52,611 nt of DNA from Alphaproteobacteria bacterium (GTDB lineage Bacteria > Pseudomonadota > Alphaproteobacteria > ATCC43930 > CGMCC-115725): the NCBI GenBank assembly GCA_030041385.1, contig JASHNY010000114.1, forward strand, positions 1 to 52,611, given 5' to 3'. Below the pieces are notes generated by a model, which was given only the letters and a program-made list of their open reading frames with translations, did no database searches and had not been told where the DNA came from. Positions 24,601-31,508 of this stretch are shown in pieces (position 1 is the stretch's first letter; every line of letters begins with the position of its first letter). A program made the translations under genes and the position numbers.

Positions 24601-25377
24601 ATGCTGCTGGCGATCGACTCGGGCAACACCAATGCGGTCTTCGCCGTCTACAGCGGTGATGAGCTGCTGGCGTCGTGGCGGATTTCGACCAATTCCCGCC
24701 GCACTGCCGACGAATACGCGATCTGGCTCACTCAGCTGCTGTCGCTGGCCGGGCTGAAGCCGGCCGACATCGATGCGGCGATCATCGGCAATGTCGTGCC
24801 CGATGCGATGTTCAACCTGATCCAGTTGTGCCAGCGCTATCTGAATTGCGAGCCGCTGGTGGTCGGAAAGCCCAATTGCAGCGTCGGCATCGGTATCGAT
24901 GTCGACATGCCGGCAAAGGATGTCGGCGCCGATCGCGTCGCCAACTCGGTCGCCGCGCAAGATCGCTACAAGCCGCCGCTGGTCGTCGTCGATTTCGGCA
25001 CTGCAACCAATTTCGACATCGTCGACCGCAATGGCAATTACTGCGGCGGGGTGATCGCGCCCGGACCCAATCTGTCGTTGCAGGCGTTGGAAATGGCGGC
25101 GGCGCAATTGCCGCACGTGGCGATGCTGCGTCCGCCCTCGGTGGTCGGCCGCAGTACCGTGCCGGCCATGCAGTCGGGGGTGTTCTGGGGGTATGTCGGC
25201 TTGATCGAGGGGATTGTCAGGCGCATCCGCGAAGAACGCGGGGAGGTGATGGGCGTCATCGCCACCGGCGGCCTGGCGCCGCTGTTCGCCGGTGCGACCG
25301 AGACGATCGAGACGGTCGACCGCGACCTGACCCTGTGGGGTCTGCGCCTGATCTACCGGCACAACACCAACAAATGA
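24601..25377 (+). CDS. coaX: type III pantothenate kinase
   Basis: A 258-residue kinase catalysing the first step of CoA synthesis, pantothenate to 4'-phosphopantothenate. ASKHA-fold motifs: LLAIDSGNTNAVFAV (P-loop-like phosphate 1 motif, Asp6), DFGTATNFDIVD (phosphate 2) and the Gly-rich GGVIAPGPNLS, plus GVIATGGLAPLF. It starts 6 bases after birA and its stop overlaps the next ATG. Confidence 0.95.
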   Translation: MLLAIDSGNTNAVFAVYSGDELLASWRISTNSRRTADEYAIWLTQLLSLAGLKPADIDAAIIGNVVPDAMFNLIQLCQRYLNCEPLVVGKPNCSVGIGIDVDMPAKDVGADRVANSVAAQDRYKPPLVVVDFGTATNFDIVDRNGNYCGGVIAPGPNLSLQALEMAAAQLPHVAMLRPPSVVGRSTVPAMQSGVFWGYVGLIEGIVRRIREERGEVMGVIATGGLAPLFAGATETIETVDRDLTLWGLRLIYRHNTNK

Positions 25378-27065
25378 ACGGACGCAAGGCCGCCTCGGCT
25401 TCCCCTCTGTGCGACCGCGACCCGGACGGGCTGTATTTCGTGCCGCTCGGCGGCTCGGGCGAAATCGGCATGAACCTCAACCTCTACGCCTATGGCGGCG
25501 AGTGGTTGATGCTCGATTGCGGCGTCACCTTCGGCGACGACAGCCAGCCCGGGCTCGACGTGGTGATGCCCGACCCGCAATTCATCGTCGAGCGCCGCGA
25601 CCGGCTGCTCGGCATCGTCGCCACGCACGCGCATGAGGACCATATCGGCGCGATCCCGTATTTGTGGCCGCAATTGCGCTGCCCGGTCTGGGCGACGCCG
25701 TTCACCGCCGCGTTATTGCGCGCGAAACTGGCCGAGGTCGGGCTCGCCGACAGGGTGCCGATCACGATCGTGCCGATGTCCGGGCGGTTCGAGATCGGGC
25801 CGTTCGCGCTCGAACTCATTACATTGACCCACTCGATCCCCGAGCCGAACGCGGTGGTGATCCGCACCCCCGCCGGCACGGTATTGCACAGCGGCGACTG
25901 GAAGCTCGATCCCGACCCGCTGATCGGCGAGGTCAGCGACGAGGCGGCGCTGCGGCGGCTCGGCGATGAGGGCGTCTTGGCGCTCGTCTGCGATTCGACC
26001 AACGCATTGCGGCCGGGCTCTTCGCGCTCCGAGGGCGAGTTGCGTGAGTCGCTGACTGAATTGATCGGCCGCTATGACGGCCGGGTCGCGGTCGCCTGCT
26101 TTGCCTCGAACGTCGCCCGGCTCGCGACGATCGCCCATGCGGCGCAGGCGCACGGGCGCGACGCGGCGCTGGTTGGCCGCTCGCTGTGGCGCATCGACAA
26201 GGCGGCGCGGGAAACCGGCTATCTCGCCGATGTACCGCGTTTTCTGACCGAGGAAGAGGCCGGCTATGTGCCGCGCGACCGCATCGTGCTGATCTGCACC
26301 GGCAGCCAGGGCGAGCCGCGCGCCGCCCTGTCGCGGATCGCCCGCGACGACCATGCCCATGTCACGCTCGAGCCCGGCGACGTGGTGATCTTTTCGTCGA
26401 AGGTCATTCCCGGCAACGAAAAGGCGATCGGGCGATTGCAGAATGCGCTGGCGCGGCTCGGCGTCGATATCGTCACCGAGACCGACGAATTCGTTCACGT
26501 CTCCGGGCATCCCTGCCAGGACGAGCTGGTGCGCATGTACCAGCTGGTGCGGCCGCAAGTCGCGATCCCGGTGCACGGCGAGGCGCGGCATCTGGCGGCA
26601 CATGCCGAACTGGCGCGCGACTGCCAGGTCAACGAGGTGCTGGTCATCGAAAACGGCGCGGTCGTTCGGCTCGATACCGCCGGCGCCGCGGTCGTCGGCG
26701 AGGTTCCGGCCGGGCGTGTCGCCAGCGACGGCAACACGCTGCTGCCGGTGGATGGGCCGGCGCTTCAGCAGCGCCGGCGCGTCGCCGGCAATGGCGGGGC
26801 GGTGGCAAGCCTCGTCGTCGATCGCCGGGGACGGCTTGTCGCCTCGCCGCGGGTTACATTGATCGGCCTCGCCGACGTCGAGGCGGTTCCGGAGATTGCC
26901 GCGAGCCTCGGCGATCGCGTCGCCGAGGCGCTGGAGGCGATACCGGGGCCGCTGCGCCGCGACGACGACACGCTGAGCGAGGCGGCCCGCCGCGCGCTGC
27001 GCCGCGGCCTCAGCGACTTTCTCGGCAAGCGCCCGGTGATCGAGATCCAGGTGGTCCGGTTGTGA
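25374..27065 (+). CDS. rnj: ribonuclease J
   Basis: A 563-residue metallo-beta-lactamase/beta-CASP nuclease (5'-3' exonuclease and endonuclease in RNA decay). The zinc motif HAHEDHIG has His85, His87, Asp89 and His90. LHSGDWKLDPDP, VCDSTNALRPGSS and VHVSGHP give further metal and beta-CASP elements, with VIPVHGEARHL completing the active site. The start at 25374 (MNGRKAASAS) overlaps coaX as ATGA. RNase J next to coaX and birA is a recurring alphaproteobacterial arrangement. Confidence 0.94.
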   Translation: MNGRKAASASPLCDRDPDGLYFVPLGGSGEIGMNLNLYAYGGEWLMLDCGVTFGDDSQPGLDVVMPDPQFIVERRDRLLGIVATHAHEDHIGAIPYLWPQLRCPVWATPFTAALLRAKLAEVGLADRVPITIVPMSGRFEIGPFALELITLTHSIPEPNAVVIRTPAGTVLHSGDWKLDPDPLIGEVSDEAALRRLGDEGVLALVCDSTNALRPGSSRSEGELRESLTELIGRYDGRVAVACFASNVARLATIAHAAQAHGRDAALVGRSLWRIDKAARETGYLADVPRFLTEEEAGYVPRDRIVLICTGSQGEPRAALSRIARDDHAHVTLEPGDVVIFSSKVIPGNEKAIGRLQNALARLGVDIVTETDEFVHVSGHPCQDELVRMYQLVRPQVAIPVHGEARHLAAHAELARDCQVNEVLVIENGAVVRLDTAGAAVVGEVPAGRVASDGNTLLPVDGPALQQRRRVAGNGGAVASLVVDRRGRLVASPRVTLIGLADVEAVPEIAASLGDRVAEALEAIPGPLRRDDDTLSEAARRALRRGLSDFLGKRPVIEIQVVRL

Positions 27066-27072
27066 GGCTGAA

Positions 27073-27477
27073 ATGATCGGCAGGCTCAACCACGTCGCCG
27101 TCGTCGTGCCCGATTTGGCCGCGGCGGCTGCGCGCTACCGCGACCTGCTCGGGGCGAGCGTATCCGGCCCGCACGCGCTGCCCGAACATGGCGTGACGGT
27201 GGTTTTCGTCGATCTGCCCAACACCCGCATCGAATTGCTGGAGCCGCTCGGCGACCATTCGCCGGTGCGCGAGTTTCTCGGGCGCAATCCCGCCGGCGGG
27301 ATGCACCATATCTGCTACGAGGTCGCCGACATTCGTGCGGCGCGCGACCGCCTTGCCGCCGCGGGCGCGCGGATATTGGGCGGCGGCGAGCCGCGGCCGG
27401 GCGCGCACGGCAAGCCGGTTCTGTTCCTGCATCCCAAGGATTTCTGCGGGACCCTGATCGAGCTGGAAGAAGCGTGA
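27073..27477 (+). CDS. mce: methylmalonyl-CoA epimerase
   Basis: A 134-residue vicinal-oxygen-chelate enzyme that interconverts the epimers of methylmalonyl-CoA in propionyl-CoA catabolism. The fold is a pair of betaalphabetabetabeta modules. Metal ligands are visible as His7 (RLNHVAVVV), the His of GGMHHICYEV and the Glu in GTLIELEEA. It starts 7 bases after rnj, so it is in the same transcription unit. Confidence 0.92.
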   Translation: MIGRLNHVAVVVPDLAAAAARYRDLLGASVSGPHALPEHGVTVVFVDLPNTRIELLEPLGDHSPVREFLGRNPAGGMHHICYEVADIRAARDRLAAAGARILGGGEPRPGAHGKPVLFLHPKDFCGTLIELEEA

Positions 27478-27478
27478 G

Positions 27479-28075
27479 ATGACCGCCGCCTATTGCCGCG
27501 CCGCTCCCGGGCATCCGCTGCACGGCCCCTATCACGACAGCGAATACGGCTTTCCGGCGGGGGACGAGGCGGTGCTGTTCGAACGCCTGGCGCTCGAAAT
27601 CAACCAGGCCGGCCTGTCGTGGCTGACCGTGTTGCGCAAGCGGGAGGCTTTTCGGAGCGCGTTTGCCGGGTTCGCCGTCGATCGCGTCGCCGCCTTTGGC
27701 GATGACGACGTGGCCCGGCTGATGGGCGACTCCGGGATCATCCGCAATCGGCTCAAGATCGCCGCGGTCATCGACAACGCTCGCAAGGTCCAGGAGTTGC
27801 GGGCGCAATACGGCTCATTCGATGCCTGGCTGCGCGCCCACCACCCGCGTCCGCTGCCCGAATGGACCCGGCTGTTCCGCCGTACCTTTCGCTTCACCGG
27901 GGGCGAGATCGTCGGCGAATTCCTGATGAGCGTGGGCTATCTGCCGGGCGCCCACGAACCGGATTGCCCGGTCTATGCACGGATCGGCGCGCTGCGGCCA
28001 CCGTGGGCGGAACCGGTGCAGGCAACCGGCGATGCGGCAGAAGCGCGTGAAATTGACGCAGAAGCCGGCTTCTGA
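27479..28075 (+). CDS. tag: 3-methyladenine DNA glycosylase I
   Basis: A 198-residue helix-hairpin-helix DNA repair enzyme that excises 3-methyladenine. The zinc-snap ligands appear conserved: Cys6 near the N-terminus, His in GPYHDSEYG, and the His and Cys in GAHEPDCPVY. The family core LFERLALEINQAGLSWLTVL and the NRLKIAAVIDNARKVQ segment are present. It starts immediately after the mce stop (one base between). Confidence 0.92.
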   Translation: MTAAYCRAAPGHPLHGPYHDSEYGFPAGDEAVLFERLALEINQAGLSWLTVLRKREAFRSAFAGFAVDRVAAFGDDDVARLMGDSGIIRNRLKIAAVIDNARKVQELRAQYGSFDAWLRAHHPRPLPEWTRLFRRTFRFTGGEIVGEFLMSVGYLPGAHEPDCPVYARIGALRPPWAEPVQATGDAAEAREIDAEAGF

Positions 28076-28203
28076 TTAGTTCCGTATCAGGGATGACCGC
28101 CCGGCCGGCACCGTATTTTGAGAGGTCCGGGGGGATGTGTGGAGCTTATCGCCGACAGCGCGATGATCCCTCCCACAATACGCAGACTTACCGGTCGCCG
28201 ACG

Positions 28204-28554
28204 ATGGAGGAGCCGTTGTCTCTGCGCCAGAAGTATTTGAAAACCGTGAGTCATCTGATGCCGGCCGGCGCGCTCGGGGTGTCGCTGGCATTGGGCGCGG
28301 CGGCTCCGGCGCTGGCAAGCCAAGACCCGGCCGACGCGCAGCCGCCGACGGTCGATCACGAGCGCGTTTCGGAGCGGCTTGCCGCCATCCGCGCCGCGGT
28401 GTCCGAGGTCGCCGGCGACCGCGAAGCGGCGGCCAAGGCCGAACAGCGTCTCGCCTGGGGCAATTTCCGCTGGGGCTGGGGCTGGCCGAACTGGCGCAAT
28501 TGGCCGAACTGGCACAATTGGCGGAACTGGGGAAACTGGTTCCACAACTGGTGA
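28204..28554 (+). CDS. exported Trp-Asn repeat RiPP precursor, GrrA/OscA-like
   Basis: A 116-residue peptide with three parts. First is a Sec-type signal (hydrophobic core about residues 20-36, AxA site, cleavage probably after Ala38). Second is a helical leader-like segment (about 45-80, ERVSERLAAIRAAVSEVAG). Third is a 32-residue core at 85-116 built almost entirely of W-x-N units: WGN, WPN, WRN, WPN, WHN, WRN, WGN, then WFHNW. The radical SAM/SPASM gene lies 21 bases downstream. Known Grr/Osc precursors combine the same leader segment with aromatic-x-Asn motifs that become three-residue cyclophanes; modification here is inferred. Start alternatives: ATG 28204, or TTG 28216, which has an ideal GGAGG at 28207-28211. 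Longer frames from 28093 add a non-signal-like N-terminus. Confidence 0.8.
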   Translation: MEEPLSLRQKYLKTVSHLMPAGALGVSLALGAAAPALASQDPADAQPPTVDHERVSERLAAIRAAVSEVAGDREAAAKAEQRLAWGNFRWGWGWPNWRNWPNWHNWRNWGNWFHNW

Positions 28555-28575
28555 AAACGGACCGGACGGCGCGCC

Positions 28576-29778
28576 ATGAACGGCCCGCAACAGCCGCAAA
28601 TTCAGCTTCTCGTCATCCAGCCGACCCCGTTCTGCAATATCGATTGCCGCTATTGCTATCTGCCGGACCGCTCCAACAAGGCGGTGATCGCGGAAGAAAC
28701 GCTGCGCAACCTGTTTGCGCAGGTCTTTGCCTCCGGCTGGGCCGCCGGCGAGCTCAGCATTGTCTGGCATGCCGGCGAGCCGATGGTATTGCCGATCGAG
28801 TTCTACCGCCGGGCATTTCGCCTGGTCGATGAGCTGAAACCCGCCGACCTGGCGGTCGGCCACTCGTTCCAGACCAACGGCACGTTGATCGATGACAAGT
28901 GGTGCCGGTTTTTCATCGAGCACCACGTCAATATCGGGGTCAGCATCGACGGGCCGAAGCGGCTGCACGACCGCAACCGGGTGACCCGCGCAGGCCGCGG
29001 CACGTTCGACAAGACGGTCGCCGGGCTGCGGCGGCTGCGCGACCATCGGGTGCCGTTTCACGTGATCTCGGTGCTGTCGTCGGAGAGCCTCGCGGTCCCG
29101 CGCGAGATGTTCGAGTTTTACATCGCGGAAGGCATCTCCGACGTCTGCTTCAACGTCGAGGAAACCGAGGGCAGCCACGTCTCGGAAACGTTCGCCGCGG
29201 CCGATATCGAGCAGGCGTATTACCGTTTTCTCAGCGAGTTCTGGCGCCTTTCGGCGGCGGCGCCGGGGAAGATCGCCTTCATCCGCGAAATCGACGATAC
29301 GACCCGCCAGGTGTTGCGGCCGCAGGAGGCGCGCTTCTTCAACCAATTGGTCGAGCCGTTTGCGGTGACGAGCATGGATTGGCGCGGCAACATCGCCACG
29401 TTCTCCCCCGAACTTCTCGGCTTGAGAAATTCCGATTACGGCGATTTCATCATCGGCAACATCAACCGCGACCGGCTCGTCGATATGGCCGGGCGGGCGG
29501 TGCTGGCCAAGATGCTGGCGGATATTCGCGCGGGGGTGGCGTTGTGCCGCGAGCGCTGCGGGTATTTCAGCGTGTGCGGCGGCGGCGAGCCGGTCAACAA
29601 GCTGTTCGAGAACGGCAGCTTCGCCACTTCCGAGACGACCTATTGCCGGATGACCAAGATGCGTGCGACCGACCTTGTGCTCGATCGGCTCGAGCGGATG
29701 CGCCAGGCGGAAGCCGAGCCTCGCGGCCTCGACGGCGTCGCCCGCTCGCCGGTCCCGATCCCATCGCCGACGGTTTAG
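28576..29778 (+). CDS. grrM: radical SAM/SPASM peptide maturase, GrrM/OscB-like
   Basis: A 400-residue radical SAM enzyme. Cys20, Cys24 and Cys27 form the CxxxCxxC motif (TPFCNIDCRYCYLPDR) that binds the SAM cleavage cluster. The TIM-barrel segment contains WHAGEPM and GVSIDGP. The C-terminal SPASM/twitch region has Cys324, Cys328, Cys334 and Cys357 (CRERCGYFSVC then TTYC) for auxiliary Fe-S clusters. QPTPFCNIDCRYCYLP closely matches what I recall of cyclophane-forming maturases of the GrrM/OscB family. The likely substrate is the Trp-Asn repeat peptide encoded immediately upstream. The last 25 residues are Pro/Arg-rich. The symbol is by resemblance, not by search. Confidence 0.85.
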   Translation: MNGPQQPQIQLLVIQPTPFCNIDCRYCYLPDRSNKAVIAEETLRNLFAQVFASGWAAGELSIVWHAGEPMVLPIEFYRRAFRLVDELKPADLAVGHSFQTNGTLIDDKWCRFFIEHHVNIGVSIDGPKRLHDRNRVTRAGRGTFDKTVAGLRRLRDHRVPFHVISVLSSESLAVPREMFEFYIAEGISDVCFNVEETEGSHVSETFAAADIEQAYYRFLSEFWRLSAAAPGKIAFIREIDDTTRQVLRPQEARFFNQLVEPFAVTSMDWRGNIATFSPELLGLRNSDYGDFIIGNINRDRLVDMAGRAVLAKMLADIRAGVALCRERCGYFSVCGGGEPVNKLFENGSFATSETTYCRMTKMRATDLVLDRLERMRQAEAEPRGLDGVARSPVPIPSPTV

Positions 29779-29833
29779 CAACCACGGCCGAATGCCGCTC
29801 CGGCGTGGCGGCATCCGATAGCGGGAGATGCGG

Positions 29834-30589
29834 ATGACAAAGATCGTTCCGAAGCTTTGCGCGCTGGCCGCGGCCGCTGCGCTGACGGTCGGGTCTGCCG
29901 GAATCGCGGGGGCGCAGAACGCACCGTCGTCGGCGCAGATGGCGGCGCCGCCCGCCGCGGCCAACCAGCCCGCGGGGTACCCCGAGGAGGAAGGCGAGAA
30001 CGCCGCCGAAAACAACGCCGCCGGCCCGGCCGGGGCGACCCGTCCGATCGAAGTGCCGGTGTTGTATGTGACCAGCATCGAGGTGTTGCGCGGTTCCGCC
30101 GAGCCCAAGATCGATATCGTGCGGGTTACCGGCCTGGCCAGCTCCGACGGGTGGAGCGCGCCCGAACTGGTGCCGTTCTTCTATGGCCGCCCGGCCGACG
30201 ACGTGCTCGATCTGCAATTCGTCGCCCAGAGCCCCGAGCAATCGCAGAAAGCCGACGGCTTCATGCCGGTCAGCGCGATATTTCCGCTCGATATCGGCCA
30301 TACGTTCAAGGGGGTGCGCGTCCGCGCCGCGGCCAACGCGCTCCAGCTGATGCAATTGCCGGGGGTCACCCAGACGACGATCAAGGCGTTGAGCGGCAAG
30401 GATCTGATCGGCAAGAAATTTGTCGAAAACGGCCCGGGCGGTCCGGGCGTGGTCACGGCCGCAGAATTGCCGCGCGGCTTTCGCACGATTGCGCCGACGC
30501 ATGGGGTGGGCGGGATCATCCACGATCCCAACCGGCTCGACCTGATCCTCGACGACTCGAACCGCATCGTCATGGCGTTCTGGGAGTAG
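29834..30589 (+). CDS. exported protein with I78-inhibitor-like C-terminal domain, third gene of the RiPP cassette
   Basis: A 251-residue protein with a clear Sec signal (Ala-rich core, cleavage likely after Ala27) and an Ala/Pro/Glu linker to about residue 70. The middle domain (about 75-180) contains PVLYVTSIEVLRG, VRVTGLASSDGWSAPELVPF and PVSAIFPLDIGHTFKGV; I do not recognise it. The C-terminal ~70 residues read LIGKKF...ELPRGFRTIAPTHG...PNRLDLILDDSNRIV. This follows the I78 peptidase-inhibitor pattern: a Gly-Lys start, an Arg-x-I-x-P strand, then an Asn/Asp-Arg-Leu strand and Asp-x-x-x-x-Ile. The terminal Cys-Gly of I78 is replaced by FWE. GGGAG at 29823-29827 selects ATG 29834 over 29828. 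It is 55 bases after the maturase, on the same strand. Confidence 0.6.
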   Translation: MTKIVPKLCALAAAAALTVGSAGIAGAQNAPSSAQMAAPPAAANQPAGYPEEEGENAAENNAAGPAGATRPIEVPVLYVTSIEVLRGSAEPKIDIVRVTGLASSDGWSAPELVPFFYGRPADDVLDLQFVAQSPEQSQKADGFMPVSAIFPLDIGHTFKGVRVRAAANALQLMQLPGVTQTTIKALSGKDLIGKKFVENGPGGPGVVTAAELPRGFRTIAPTHGVGGIIHDPNRLDLILDDSNRIVMAFWE

Positions 30590-30593
30590 ATGC

Positions 30594-30622
30594 CGCGCGG
30601 TTGCGGAGCTGCTCCGCGCGCG
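30594..30622. terminator. possible hairpin between convergent genes
   Basis: GCGCGG (30595-30600) can pair with CCGCGC (30613-30618 region), or the inner GGAG-CTG-CTCC can form. It lies between the end of the exported protein gene and the end of a convergent mini-ORF. There is no T-run, so it is at best a weak terminator. Confidence 0.25.
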
Positions 30623-30637
30623 GGCGGCCCGGGACGC

Positions 30638-30742
30638 CTATACGGCGAAGCGGAAATAGGCGAACAGCGCCGGGAGCGCGATCATCCCGGCGACCACCGC
30701 CAGGGCCGCGATTTCGCGCCAGTTGAGCGGGTTCTTCATCAT
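30638..30742 (-). CDS. putative 34-aa single-pass membrane peptide downstream of livF
   Basis: A short frame beginning MMKNPLNWREIAALAV and ending LFAYFRFAV, with one hydrophobic helix of about 20 residues (IAALAVVAGMIALPALFAYF) after a basic N-terminus. It lies 46 bases beyond the livF stop on the same strand. No good ribosome-binding site is visible. It could be a real mini-protein, or chance in GC-rich DNA. Confidence 0.35.
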   Translation of the reverse strand: MMKNPLNWREIAALAVVAGMIALPALFAYFRFAV

Positions 30743-30788
30743 GTGACCGTAAACCGGGCGCGGCGGCAATACGTTCCGCCGCCGCGGC

Positions 30789-31508
30789 TCAGCGGCCGAG
30801 ATAGGTGTCCACGACCCGGCGGTCGTTGGCCAGTTCGCTCGCCGAACCGGAAAGCACGATGCGGCCGTGGTCGAGCACATAGGCGCGGTCGGCGGCCGAG
30901 AGGCCGAGGGTCAGGCTCTGCTCGGCCAGCAGCACGCTGACCCCCTGGGCCTTCAGCAGCGGCAGGATTTCGAACACCGAGATTACGATCTTCGGCGCCA
31001 GCCCGGTCGACGGCTCGTCGAGCAGCAGCACCCGCGGGTCGGTCATCAGCGCGCGCGCGATCGCCACCATCTGCTGCTCGCCGCCCGAAAGCGTGCCGGC
31101 GCGCTGCTGCCGCCGCTCGTGGAGCACCGGAAACAGACCGAACATGCGCTCCTTAAGCTCGGCGCGCCGAGCGGGCAGGCAGAGCCGGCCGCCGAGATCG
31201 AGATGGTCGGCGACGGTCAGTCGCGGAAACAATTCGCGCCCGCTCGGCACATGGCCGATGCCGGCGCGGGTGACGGCATGGGCGGTGCGCCCTTCGATCG
31301 CCTCGCCGTAGAGGCGGATGTGGCCCGAGCGCGGCGCCAGCAGGCCGGCGATGGCACGGAACAGGGTCGTCTTGCCGGCGCCGTTGGCGCCCAGCACGAC
31401 CACGACCTCGCCGGGGCCGAGCACGAGCGACACCTCGTGCAGGATGGTGACCGGGCCATAGCCGGCGACCACATCCTCGAGTGCGAGGGCCGTTGCCGCC
31501 TCGCTCAT
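30789..31508 (-). CDS. livF: branched-chain amino acid-type ABC transporter ATP-binding protein, LivF
   Basis: A 239-residue ABC ATPase of the hydrophobic amino acid uptake family. Walker A is GANGAGKTTLF, the signature LSGGEQQMVAIARAL, Walker B VLLLDEPSTGLAP, and the H-loop position is Gln (LLAEQSL), as usual for LivF. The ATG overlaps the stop of the fused livMG gene (ATGA). It is the last transporter gene of the cluster livK-livH-livMG-livF. Confidence 0.93.
   Translation of the reverse strand: MSEAATALALEDVVAGYGPVTILHEVSLVLGPGEVVVVLGANGAGKTTLFRAIAGLLAPRSGHIRLYGEAIEGRTAHAVTRAGIGHVPSGRELFPRLTVADHLDLGGRLCLPARRAELKERMFGLFPVLHERRQQRAGTLSGGEQQMVAIARALMTDPRVLLLDEPSTGLAPKIVISVFEILPLLKAQGVSVLLAEQSLTLGLSAADRAYVLDHGRIVLSGSASELANDRRVVDTYLGR

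Noticed and set aside
28204-29778. Quinohemoprotein, PQQ or mycofactocin-type radical SAM system
   Set aside because: No PqqA/MftA-like short peptide, dehydrogenase or chaperone gene; the Trp-Asn repeat precursor and N-terminal motif fit the Grr/Osc type better.
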